Part shown: positions 25,509-33,578 of the stretch, in pieces
Layout: each line of letters opens with the position of its first letter
Numbering within the stretch: the first letter of the stretch is position 1
NCBI RefSeq assembly: GCF_000167355.1
Contig: NZ_AAEW02000001.1
Coordinates: forward strand, 62,001 to 126,000
Source of the DNA: Desulfuromonas acetoxidans DSM 684
GTDB taxonomy: Bacteria; Desulfobacterota; Desulfuromonadia; Desulfuromonadales; Desulfuromonadaceae
Direction of reading: 5' to 3'
DNA length: 64,000 nucleotides
Position numbers and translations under genes: made by a program
Notes under the pieces: model-generated
Told to the model about the DNA's origin: nothing
Databases searched by the model: none
Seen by the model: the letters and a program-made list of their open reading frames with translations, nothing else

Positions 25509-26246
25509 CTACTCCTCAACATCGGCGGCGCGGTTTTGCAGATAGGCGTCACGCACAAACAGGTAGGGATCAAGTTGCTCTTCGATAATACTCTCGTAGG
25601 TATCCTTATCCAGGGAGATGCGATTAACCACATCGGTTCCTTTGATCCCCCAGGCGGCTTCCTGGCGCACTGTCCAGAACACCGGATCGACATACATATC
25701 CGGGAACAGCGACAAGCCATCCCGCAGTGTCGATGATCCGAAAAAGGGCAAGACCAGATAGAAGCCCTCTTCCACCCCATAATAGCCCAGGGTCTGGCCA
25801 AAATCTTCATCTTTCTTCTTGATGGACCAGATGATATCCGCGGCATCGTAATAACCGAAAATACCCAACGTCGTATTGACCACCAGACGTCCCAGTTCTG
25901 TACCACAGTCCTTGAACTTCAACTGCAACAGCGCGTTAGCCGCCCGGATCGGTGATTTGATATTGTCAAGCATATTGCCCAGGCCGACACGAGCAGGCTC
26001 GGGAACAACGCGAAAACCGCGCGCAACCGGCTTAAGCAGATAAAAATACATCTTATCGTTAAACCAGAACACCCCCCGGTTAACCACTTCCAGCGGATCA
26101 CCGGTAGGCGGCTCAGCGAGGTCATCACCGTAGAGATCACCGTACAAATCCAACGGCGGTGGCGGTTGTTCTTCCGCCGCGACAACAACCGTTGCAGTAG
26201 CCAGCAACAACATCATGAGCAAAAAAATAGCCACCATTCGTTTCAT
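25509..26246 (-). CDS. mlaA: MlaA family protein (VacJ-like), 245 aa
   Basis: Outer-membrane component that removes phospholipid from the outer leaflet. The phrases DPLEVVNRGVFWFNDKMYFY, VRVGLGN-like ARVGLGNMLDNIKSPIRAAN and LGRLVVNTTLGIFGYYDAA match the family. The start at 26246 has AAGGTGA at good spacing. Unlike classical VacJ, the signal peptide (MVAIFLLMMLLLATATVVVA) has no lipobox cysteine, so the mature protein should be a soluble or directly membrane-embedded form. It lies between mlaD and mlaC in the same operon, which supports the assignment. Confidence 0.9.
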   Translation of the reverse strand: MKRMVAIFLLMMLLLATATVVVAAEEQPPPPLDLYGDLYGDDLAEPPTGDPLEVVNRGVFWFNDKMYFYLLKPVARGFRVVPEPARVGLGNMLDNIKSPIRAANALLQLKFKDCGTELGRLVVNTTLGIFGYYDAADIIWSIKKKDEDFGQTLGYYGVEEGFYLVLPFFGSSTLRDGLSLFPDMYVDPVFWTVRQEAAWGIKGTDVVNRISLDKDTYESIIEEQLDPYLFVRDAYLQNRAADVEE

Positions 26247-26288
26247 TCGATTCACCTTAAACATGCACACGGTCACGTGTGGTAACCG

Positions 26289-26735
26289 CTAATTATTTTC
26301 AAAAATATATTTGCTTAATAACTCTTCGAGGTTAATGGCCGATTCTGTTTCAAAAATTTCGCCACCCTCCTCAATCACCATCGGGGAACCACCCGGCAGA
26401 ATGCTGATATAGCGATCACCGATAATGCCTGACGTGCGCACCGAGGCGATACAGTCATCCTGCAATTCGATGCCGTTTTTGATATCCAGCGCGACCACGG
26501 CATCATAACTTTTCGGGTCCAGCGAGATGGTCGCCACTTTGCCGATATCAACACCACCGATCTGGACACTGGCTCCGAGTTTCAGCCCGGACACGGATCC
26601 AAAACGCGCCTTGACCCGGTAATGGTCGTTATCAAACAAGGAGACATCGCCCAGCTTGACCGACAGATAGACCACGCTGGCAAAGCCCAACAACATAAAA
26701 AGACCAACAACGATCTCCAGGTTAAAGCGTTTCAT
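26289..26735 (-). CDS. mlaD: MlaD-type MCE-domain protein, 148 aa
   Basis: Single-pass inner-membrane protein whose periplasmic MCE domain forms a hexameric lipid channel on MlaFE. The start at 26735 follows GGAGGAG at ten bases. Membrane helix at about residues 6-25 (IVVGLFMLLGFASVVYLSV). The MCE core is clear: YRVKARFGSVSGLKLGASVQ, IGGVDIGKV, VRTSGIIGDRYISILPGG. Its beginning overlaps the end of mlaF by 14 bases. The length equals E. coli MlaD without the longer C-terminal helix. Confidence 0.94.
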   Translation of the reverse strand: MKRFNLEIVVGLFMLLGFASVVYLSVKLGDVSLFDNDHYRVKARFGSVSGLKLGASVQIGGVDIGKVATISLDPKSYDAVVALDIKNGIELQDDCIASVRTSGIIGDRYISILPGGSPMVIEEGGEIFETESAINLEELLSKYIFENN

Positions 26736-27519
26736 AGAGCAGAGACTCCTCCGTTTCACTACTGTAAATGGGCCCCATGGTTTCGGTCACAAACGAGCGA
26801 ATCAGCGGGTTATCAGAAAGCTGAAAAGCTTCCGGGGACATACATCCCTGCAACTGCCCCTCGGCCATCAGAGCCACATAGTCGGATAATTTAAAAATCT
26901 TCGGCACATCATGACTGACAATAACAGCGGTGTAATTGAGTCGTGCCTGGGTTTCAAAGAACAACCGGTAAATTTCGTTACTTTTGCTGACATCTAGACC
27001 GGTGGTCGGTTCATCAAAAAACACCACCTTCGGATTGAGAACCAGAGCCCGAGCCAGACCGACACGTTTCTGCATACCGCCGCTGAGTTGTGCGGGAAAC
27101 TTATTGCCATGCCCCTCCAACCCCATCAAAGCGAGCTTTTCTTCAACGTTGTCACGAATCTCCGCTTCGTTATCATGGGTGCGTTCACGCAGCGGCAGGG
27201 CCACATTGTCATACACGGACATGGAATCAAACAGAGCGACATTTTGAAACAACACCCCAAAATAACTGCGAATCTGACGCAGCTTGTGTTTATTGGCCCT
27301 GCTGAGATCCTCACCGAATACCCTCACTTCGCCGGCATCAGGCTTCATCAGACCCAGCATGTGTTTGAGGATGACGCTTTTGCCCTGGCCGCTGGCGCCA
27401 ACAATAACGGTGGTGGTTCCGGCTTTCACCTGCAGGGTCACGCCATCGAGGACCTTCTGTTCGCCAAAAGACTTTTCAACCTGATTCAGTTCAATAACAA
27501 TTTCGCGCTCTGTCGTCAT
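26722..27519 (-). CDS. mlaF: MlaF-type ABC transporter ATP-binding protein, 265 aa
   Basis: Cytosolic ATPase of the MlaFEDB retrograde phospholipid transporter. Walker A is GASGQGKSV (about residue 41), the signature LSGGMQKRVGLARAL, Walker B VVFFDEPTTGLD and switch His in VIVSHDV. The start follows AAGGGAGTGATGCA. It stands between mlaE (12 bases upstream) and mlaD (overlapping). No mlaB gene (STAS domain) is found in the operon, as in many non-enteric members. Confidence 0.95.
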   Translation of the reverse strand: MTTEREIVIELNQVEKSFGEQKVLDGVTLQVKAGTTTVIVGASGQGKSVILKHMLGLMKPDAGEVRVFGEDLSRANKHKLRQIRSYFGVLFQNVALFDSMSVYDNVALPLRERTHDNEAEIRDNVEEKLALMGLEGHGNKFPAQLSGGMQKRVGLARALVLNPKVVFFDEPTTGLDVSKSNEIYRLFFETQARLNYTAVIVSHDVPKIFKLSDYVALMAEGQLQGCMSPEAFQLSDNPLIRSFVTETMGPIYSSETEESLLYETL

Positions 27520-27531
27520 TGCATCACTCCC

Positions 27532-28317
27532 TTACAACAAAATCGCACTGATCAGGTAATCCCACACCAGAACAGAGACCGAGGCGAGAACCACTGCACT
27601 GGTGGTGGTGCGACTGACCCCTTCGGCACCAAAACCACCCCCGCGTTCGAGGTGGAGATAAAAGCCTTTGGCGGCGCAAATCCAGACCAGCAGGAGACCG
27701 AACACCAGCGATTTAACCAGGCCCATTTCAATATCAAGCCACACCACGCTGGAATACATGCCCTGAAAATACGACCCGGCACTGACATCAAACAACTGCA
27801 CGCCGATCATAAAGCCACCGAAAATGCCAATGACATCGAAAATCGCCGTCAACAACGGCATGGCGATGAGACCGGCTACCAGTTTGGGAACAATCAGATA
27901 GCTGATCGGATCAATGGCCATACATTCCAACGCATCGATCTGTTCACTGTTGCGCATGATACCCACTTCAGCGCAAATGGCCGAACCGGCACGGCCGATC
28001 ACCATCAGAGCCGCTAATACCGGACCCAGTTCGCGAATCAGGCTCAGCGCCACCGCCCCACCGAGAAATCCCACCGAGCCGAATTTCGCCAGAGTGTAGT
28101 AGCCTTGCAGTCCCAGAACCATTCCCGTGAACAGGCCGGTGAACAGGATGACAAACAGCGAGTTAGCACCAATGAAATGGATCTGACGCACGATCGGCTT
28201 CACCTTGTAGGGAGGCTTGATCATGGAATAAACGGAAACGAGCAGGAACATGCCGAACCGCCCGGCAGTTTCCAAGAAGTGCAACGTGTGATGCCCGAGT
28301 AGTGCAACAAATCTCAT
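27532..28317 (-). CDS. mlaE: MlaE-type permease, 261 aa
   Basis: Inner-membrane permease subunit of the phospholipid transporter and first gene of the operon. About five membrane helices; family phrases include QIHFIGANSLFVILFTGLF, GYYTLAKFGSVGFLGGAVAL, SLIRELGPVLAALMVIGRAG, and EVGIMRNSEQIDALECMAIDP truncated here to EQIDALECMAIDP. GGGAGC lies 13 bases upstream of the ATG. The operon promoter must lie within or beyond the repeat at 28365-28512, which begins about 50 bases upstream. Confidence 0.95.
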   Translation of the reverse strand: MRFVALLGHHTLHFLETAGRFGMFLLVSVYSMIKPPYKVKPIVRQIHFIGANSLFVILFTGLFTGMVLGLQGYYTLAKFGSVGFLGGAVALSLIRELGPVLAALMVIGRAGSAICAEVGIMRNSEQIDALECMAIDPISYLIVPKLVAGLIAMPLLTAIFDVIGIFGGFMIGVQLFDVSAGSYFQGMYSSVVWLDIEMGLVKSLVFGLLLVWICAAKGFYLHLERGGGFGAEGVSRTTTSAVVLASVSVLVWDYLISAILL

Positions 28318-28364
28318 AGAAACTAAAAGCTCCCAGGGGACAACTTCCCCGATTTAATAAGAAA

Positions 28365-28512
28365 AGAGCCTCTTGCTAAAAGGCGCATAGAGCCCATGGA
28401 TGGGCGATCAAAAAATCGGATTCGTTTACACCCCGGCGGATTTATAAGCACTTTGAAAATCATTTTTTCAAAAGTATGTGCGCCGAGCCCCTGGAAGGGG
28501 TGTTGCAATAAA
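28365..28512 (+). repeat. Second repeat family, copy 2
   Basis: Plus-strand counterpart of the element at 18560-18735: AAAAGGCGCATAGAGCCC, ATGGATGGGCGATCAAAAAA, CGTTTACACCCCGGCGG, CACTTTGAAAATCATTTTTT, CAAAAGTATGTG. The GCCCATGGATGGGC palindrome is exact here. It sits immediately upstream of the mlaE start and could carry or displace the operon promoter. Confidence 0.7.
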
Positions 28513-28942
28513 CCCGAAAAATCAAACTTCTATAGTAATACCTGTACTCAAGCCTTGTCGAGGGCTATTTGCCCGTGTTTATCGAAGACAACAAACAGAA
28601 GTCAAAAAGTTTTTCCCACAACGTTGCGCCAACAATTTCGACAAAAAAAGTAAACTTTTCCCACCTCATGGTCGAAATGAAAAACAGACGCAAAACAAGG
28701 CATGTTGGCCAATTTGCGAAAAAAAAGTTCAGTCATAACACGTGACGTCCTGTTTTTGGACAACATAAAAACAAACTAATCGTACAGCAAAACAACCATC
28801 ACGGAAAGAGTTACATTATAATAACAGTAACTTAGAAATAAAAACATGCTTCACTGAACAAGTTGGCTCGGTTACTGCTTAACATAACCGTAATCGAATA
28901 ACAGTTTTTCAACAGTTATCGACAGAGTTATCAACAGCGAAT
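28513..28942. other. 430-base AT-rich region without gene; two DnaA-box-like repeats
   Basis: No supported gene. The region is AT-rich with runs of A and several inverted CGGTTA/TAACCG pieces (28870-28892). At its right end lie TTATCGACA (28916-28924) and TTATCAACA (28928-28936), each one base from the DnaA consensus TTATCCACA, 12 bases apart and in the same direction, immediately upstream of the -35 element of the next gene. They may be regulator or DnaA sites; two boxes alone do not make an origin. Confidence 0.4.
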
Positions 28943-28971
28943 TTGACAAGAATAACCTTTTCGGTTATATT
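28943..28971 (+). promoter_or_regulatory. Near-consensus promoter with palindromic spacer
   Basis: -35 TTGACA (28943-28948), spacer 17, -10 TATATT (28966-28971). An inverted repeat ATAACC-ttttc-GGTTAT (28952-28968) fills the spacer and enters the -10, an arrangement suited to a repressor operator. It is the best promoter match I saw in the window and drives the 46-residue gene at 29006. Confidence 0.72.
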
Positions 28972-29005
28972 TAGCAAAACAAATCTGAAGAAAGGAGGAC
29001 GCGCC

Positions 29006-29146
29006 ATGTCAATTACCATTCCCTTAAAAAAAATCATTGGCAAGAAACCCAACACGGTTGCAAAATTGCTCAAAGAGCTTGGAATTGACACCGGGAAGCC
29101 GTACAACTATCGCATGAATGCGATAGAAGTGATCATCGAACAATAA
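29006..29146 (+). CDS. Small protein of unknown function, 46 aa
   Basis: The ATG at 29006 follows AAAGGAGGACGCGCC, a full ribosome site; the longer in-frame start at 28943 lies in the promoter and is rejected. The product is basic in its first half (IPLKKIIGKKPNTVAKLLKE) and resembles the helix-strand order of small beta-grasp sulfur carriers (TVAKLLKELGI is MoaD/ThiS-like), but it lacks the C-terminal Gly-Gly and ends EVIIEQ, so that likeness may be chance. Strong promoter, short leader, strong ribosome site and a nearby terminator argue for an abundantly made, single-gene transcript of about 300 bases. Confidence 0.68.
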   Translation: MSITIPLKKIIGKKPNTVAKLLKELGIDTGKPYNYRMNAIEVIIEQ

Positions 29147-29241
29147 GGCACCTCCCGTATCCAACGCTGATACAGCACTGTTCGCCCGGCCTGCGTCCAC
29201 TGGACGATAACCACTTCACGCATTGGGCGATTAAAAATATA

Positions 29242-29279
29242 AGCAGCTACACCTGATTCAGGTGTGCTGCATTTTTTTT
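29242..29279 (+). terminator. Terminator of the 46-aa gene
   Basis: GCAGC-t-ACACCTG (29243-29255) pairs with CAGGTGT-GCTGC (29259-29270) with one bulge, followed by A and T8. Confidence 0.85.
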
Positions 29280-29419
29280 GCCTGCACCTATCCCTTCACC
29301 TCCCCCTCAGAGAAGAAAACGCCCCAAAGCGCATTTAAGGGATTCAAAACAGCCCCCCGCCAATGTTAGAGTAAGCGATTTGAAATGCTGATCGTATCTG
29401 TCCTCAAGGAGCCCTCACC

Positions 29420-30049
29420 ATGCCCGTATTAACGCTTTTCACGATTGCTGTCCTCAGCACGTTGTTCTACGCCGAAGTCCCCGTTCAATTCCAACCGTCG
29501 ATGCAGATGGCCGCACTGGCCCTGTTGCTGCTGCAACTGGTGCAGTCGTTGCTCAAACTGAGCAAGAACAATCGCCCTGAGCAGCAGCCCGAACCGGAAC
29601 CTGTCGAGGTACCCCAACCTGCTGCCGCGGTCCAATATGACAGCAGTGATGACTGCGATGCCGCTGTTGTCCAACTCATGGCGCGCCTCCAGGAGAAGGG
29701 ACGCCTGATCGACTTTGTCATGGACGACATCTCCGCCTATGACAACGAATCAGTGGGCGCGGCAGCCCGCATTGTCCACCAGGGATGCTGTGACGTTGTT
29801 GCCGACTACTTCACCATTGCACCGGTTTACGATGGCGAGGAGATGGAAGAGATCCGCCTGGAAGAGAATTACGACAGCAGCCAGTACCGTTTGACCGGCC
29901 AGGTTCCCGACCAACCACCCTACGAAGGTCAGGTGCTGCATCGTGGCTGGAAAACCGCCTTGATCAACCGTCCGCAAATGGCCGATGTCGCTGACGCCCC
30001 CAGCCTCAAGGAGATCATTGCTCCAGCCGAGGTGGAAGTCACCCACTAG
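29420..30049 (+). CDS. DUF2760-domain protein, 209 aa
   Basis: The N-terminus has two hydrophobic segments (about 3-20 and 28-46), then a Pro/Glu linker and a soluble DUF2760 domain (about 75-205) with CDAAVVQLMARLQEKGRLIDF, GAAARIVHQGC and the terminal VLHRGWKTALINRP and SLKEIIAPAEVEV. The function is unknown. DUF2760 genes commonly stand directly before an unusual Hsp70 gene, as here (92 bases), so the two probably act together, perhaps recruiting the chaperone to the membrane; that is inference. The start follows AAGGAGCCCTCACC. Confidence 0.88.
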   Translation: MPVLTLFTIAVLSTLFYAEVPVQFQPSMQMAALALLLLQLVQSLLKLSKNNRPEQQPEPEPVEVPQPAAAVQYDSSDDCDAAVVQLMARLQEKGRLIDFVMDDISAYDNESVGAAARIVHQGCCDVVADYFTIAPVYDGEEMEEIRLEENYDSSQYRLTGQVPDQPPYEGQVLHRGWKTALINRPQMADVADAPSLKEIIAPAEVEVTH

Positions 30050-30066
30050 CGCAAATACGTTAAAGC

Positions 30067-30097
30067 TGTGAACAGCGGCACCATGCCGCTATTCACA
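30067..30097 (+). other. Intercistronic hairpin between DUF2760 and Hsp70 genes
   Basis: TGTGAA-c-AGCGGC pairs with GCCGCT-a-TTCACA around a five-base loop, one mismatch. No T-run follows, so it is not a terminator; an RNA processing or stability element is possible. Confidence 0.4.
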
Positions 30098-30140
30098 ACC
30101 CATCCTATCCATACGGCAATCCAGGTAGAGGGATCGCGTC

Positions 30141-32942
30141 ATGACTCAACCTCGTTACTGCATTGGCATTGACCTTGGCACCACCAACTGTGTGTTGTCT
30201 TACGTCGATCGTCAGCAATCGCAACGCGGCTCACAAGTTCTCGCCATCAACCAGTGGGACAGTGCCACCACCCGCATCGAAAACCCGGCGCTGCCGTCGT
30301 TTGCTTACACTCCGACAACATCTGAGCGCCCCCAATTCAGCGCTACCGGCGATGCGGTGCCCGAACCGATTAGCGGTTGGATCGCCGGGATCTATGCACG
30401 TCAGCAGATGGCCTTCAGCCCCGGTCGTGTCATCCATTCGGCTAAATCATGGTTATGCCATGCCGATATCGATCGCACAGCAGCGATTCTACCCTGGCAA
30501 TCGGAAGAGATCGCCGAAACGGATAAATGCTCTCCGGTACAAGCCAGCGCCCTTTACCTGCGCTGGCTCAAAGAGATCTGGCAACGACGCATGGCCAATC
30601 AGCAGAACAGTGATTTCGACGGACAGGATATCGTCATCACGGTTCCGGCCTCCTTTGACGAAGTGGCCCAGGAGCTGACCCTCAAAGCGGCTAAGCACGC
30701 CGGCTACCCAAAAACACTGCGTCTGATCGAAGAGCCGCAGGCAGCCTTTTATTTCTGGTTGGGGCGCGACCAAAACCTCAGTCAGCTTCACGACCTTCTC
30801 GAACAAAGCCCACGCAGCAGTCTGCGCATTTTGGTATGTGACATCGGCGGCGGCACCACCGACCTGAGTCTGTTTGACGTGCGCACCGACAAGCAGGCCC
30901 GCACCGGTCTGGCCCTGGAACGACTCGCCGTCAGCGACCATCTGTTGCTGGGCGGTGACAACATCGACCTGAGTCTGGCACACACGCTGGAATCACGTCT
31001 GGTGAAGCCCGGGAAAAAGCTGACCGGGCGGCAATGGAATCAATTACTGGCTCAGGCTCGCGACCTCAAGGAGCGCATCCTCGGCGGTGAGGAACAGCAC
31101 AGCCAGGTCGCCGCAGATCAGACATTTACGATAACACTGACCGGTTCCGGTTCCGGGCTGTTCGCATCCACCCTGTCAACACGAGTAAAGGCCGAAGAGA
31201 TTCAGCGCACCATCCTCGACGGGTTCTTCCCTCAATGTTCAAGCAGCCAGCGCCCGGTCCGTTCACAACAGGACCACAAAGAGTGGGGCCTGCCGTATGC
31301 CGAAGATTCGGCCATCTCCCATCATCTGGCCGAATTTGTCGATGGACAACCCATCGATGCCGTGCTGTTCAACGGCGGAACCGTGACCCCCGTGCTGCTG
31401 CGTGAGCGTCTTCACGACCTGATCCGCTCCTGGCAACCCGAACAACCGCCGGTCGTGCTGCACAACGAATCGATCTCCATGGCCGTCGCCCGCGGCGCAG
31501 CGCGCTACGGCTGGATTCTGCGCCAGAATGAACAGGAAAGCCGCATTCGCGGTGGCCATGCCCATGCCCTATACCTTGAAGTGGTTCATGGGCGCAAGAA
31601 AAAGGAACGGTCATTAGTGTGCATCCTGCCCAAAGGGCTTGAAGCAGGCCAGACAGTGCGCATCGACGCAACCTCCTTTGACCTGCTGGTCAACCAACCG
31701 GCCCGTTTTCAATGCTGGTATGCCTCAAAACGCAACCAGGATCGGGCCGGCACGGTTCTCGACTGGAATAACCGGGAATTTCATGCCCTGCCGCCCCTGC
31801 AAACCGCCATCCATCTGCCGCCGGAGTATCCGACGCCGGCCAACAACCGGTTACGCGTCAGCCTGGAAGCCTCTCTCAATGAACTGGGCCTGCTGCAACT
31901 CTATTGTGTCGATCAGCAGGACAATGGCCGCTGGCGTCTCGACTTTAACCTGCGCAAAGGGGTGGACGAGCAGCAGGAATCCACGCCTCGCACCACGGAA
32001 TTTAACGCCGATCCACACTGTGAACAGGCCATGCCGTATATCACCGCAATCTACGGCAAGAAAAAGCGCACCGACCTGCCGGACATTCCGGCCAAACAAC
32101 TGATCAAGTCACTGGAAAAGCAACTTGGCGAGCGCGACCAGTGGAACAGCGTCACCCTGCGAACCCTGTGGCCGGAGCTTGGCGCTGGCATGACCCGAAA
32201 ATCACGCAGCCTTGACCACGAAGTGGCTTGGCTGTATCTGGCCGGATTCACACTGCGACCGGGATACGGCGTTCAACACGATGAGTCGCGCATGGAGGAA
32301 CTGTGGCGAGCCTGGACCCTCGGCATGGCGTTTCCCAAGGAAAAACGCAGCCAGAGCCACTGGTACCTGCTGTGGCGCCGTGTCGCCGGTGGCCTCAACG
32401 CAGCACGTCAACAACAGGTCCTCGATAAAATCCTGCCGGTGCTGCGATCCAGTGGTGACCCCATGCCGGAGATGGTTTATCTGGCCGCCGCCCTGGAACG
32501 GATCTCCCCGCAGATCAAGGTGGAGCTGATTCAGCGCTTTGCCACCTGCCTGCTCAAGGAGAAGATTCGCCACAAATCCCCCTATATTTGGGCGCTCAGT
32601 CGCCTGCTCAGCCGCACTCCTCTGTATGCGGGAGTGGATCGCATTGTCCACCCGCGTGAAGTGACAACCCTGTTCGACAAGGTGAAAGATAAGAACTGGC
32701 GTGAGGAGCCATGGAAAGGGCTGAGTGGCCTGTTTGCCATGGCGGCACGCTGTACAGATCAGCGTGACATTGACCTCGACAACAGCGAACGCCAGCTCAT
32801 TGTTGCCAAACTGCGCGAATCAAAAGCGGATAAGTTGGCCATTGATCAGGTTGCTCATTTTGTGCCGTTGAGCGATGATGATCGTGAGGTGCAGTTTGGG
32901 GAGGCGTTGCCTGCGGGGCTGATTTTGATTGGGGCACCTTAG
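30141..32942 (+). CDS. Hsp70-family protein with DUF3731 C-terminal region, 933 aa
   Basis: An actin-fold ATPase of the Hsp70 superfamily but not DnaK. Phosphate motif 1 is GIDLGTTNC at the N-terminus and phosphate motif 2 CDIGGGTTDLSLF (about residue 233); VITVPASFDEVAQELT and RLIEEPQAAFYFWL are further NBD signatures. The nucleotide-binding domain extends to about residue 470, then a short substrate-binding-like beta part, and about 400 C-terminal residues match the helical DUF3731 region of this subgroup. There is no EEVD tail and no DnaJ or GrpE gene nearby. Paired with DUF2760 upstream. Clients are unknown. Confidence 0.9.
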   Translation: MTQPRYCIGIDLGTTNCVLSYVDRQQSQRGSQVLAINQWDSATTRIENPALPSFAYTPTTSERPQFSATGDAVPEPISGWIAGIYARQQMAFSPGRVIHSAKSWLCHADIDRTAAILPWQSEEIAETDKCSPVQASALYLRWLKEIWQRRMANQQNSDFDGQDIVITVPASFDEVAQELTLKAAKHAGYPKTLRLIEEPQAAFYFWLGRDQNLSQLHDLLEQSPRSSLRILVCDIGGGTTDLSLFDVRTDKQARTGLALERLAVSDHLLLGGDNIDLSLAHTLESRLVKPGKKLTGRQWNQLLAQARDLKERILGGEEQHSQVAADQTFTITLTGSGSGLFASTLSTRVKAEEIQRTILDGFFPQCSSSQRPVRSQQDHKEWGLPYAEDSAISHHLAEFVDGQPIDAVLFNGGTVTPVLLRERLHDLIRSWQPEQPPVVLHNESISMAVARGAARYGWILRQNEQESRIRGGHAHALYLEVVHGRKKKERSLVCILPKGLEAGQTVRIDATSFDLLVNQPARFQCWYASKRNQDRAGTVLDWNNREFHALPPLQTAIHLPPEYPTPANNRLRVSLEASLNELGLLQLYCVDQQDNGRWRLDFNLRKGVDEQQESTPRTTEFNADPHCEQAMPYITAIYGKKKRTDLPDIPAKQLIKSLEKQLGERDQWNSVTLRTLWPELGAGMTRKSRSLDHEVAWLYLAGFTLRPGYGVQHDESRMEELWRAWTLGMAFPKEKRSQSHWYLLWRRVAGGLNAARQQQVLDKILPVLRSSGDPMPEMVYLAAALERISPQIKVELIQRFATCLLKEKIRHKSPYIWALSRLLSRTPLYAGVDRIVHPREVTTLFDKVKDKNWREEPWKGLSGLFAMAARCTDQRDIDLDNSERQLIVAKLRESKADKLAIDQVAHFVPLSDDDREVQFGEALPAGLILIGAP

Positions 32943-32974
32943 GCCAGAGCTCAAAGAGGCCCCTAAACAACGAC

Positions 32975-33545
32975 GAGACGTCACCCTATCGAGCTTCTTC
33001 CATTTACGCAGCTTGGTACGCACGTGACGTGGGCTTCCGCGCCCACACGTCGGGCCCCTTTTGCATCGACAAAAGGGGCGCAAAATCGACTCCCGACCAT
33101 TGCACCCTGCGGGTTCCCTCACTGCGTTCACTAACACCGCGATGTCGGTAAAACTCGCCCAGTCGGCATCAGTCCTCAAACAGGTTGCCGACAATCATCG
33201 CGATGACCGTTCTCTTCGTTCGGCGCTGCTGAACGGGAGGGCTTGAGTGCTAAACAACCCTCTGCCGCAGGGTGGGCACCGGCCACCCGTTTTATAAGTG
33301 CCACGGGGAAAATTGACTGAGGCGTAAGACAGTTATCAACTGTTTTACGCCATAATTGAAGAAATGCACAATTCGTCGACCTAAAGGGCGACGAACCGAA
33401 TCTGTGAAACAAAACGGAAACAAACTCATTGTCGGTTAACCTAGGTTCAGGAGAAGTTCAGCCGGTTTTTGCATCCTTTTGAGCGGCAAGTCAAAAGGAT
33501 GTCGCCTGCCGGGGCGAGTCCCGGCGACCTTGACCTTAAGACCTT
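32975..33545 (+). repeat. Dispersed stem-loop repeat, full copy far from the others
   Basis: Modules A-E in order, with paired changes in stems: GCCCCTTTTG/CAAAAGGGGC in module A and CATCCTTTTGA/TCAAAAGGATG in module E. The module-C stem is shortened on both arms (GGGTGG/CCACCC). It fills nearly all the space between the Hsp70 gene and the SDR gene, so any terminator for the former and promoter for the latter must lie in it. Confidence 0.85.
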
Positions 33546-33578
33546 GATCGTCGCCCCAAAACAAGAACGGAGGAAAGC

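Noticed and set aside
28513-28942. Possible replication origin
   Set aside because: Only two DnaA-like boxes, each with a mismatch, and none of the usual neighbours (dnaA, dnaN, rpmH, mnmG, parAB) are close.
6453-33545. The stem-loop repeats as a CRISPR array or insertion sequence
   Set aside because: Copies are hundreds of bases long, irregularly spaced, without unique spacers, terminal inverted repeats, target duplications or a transposase frame.
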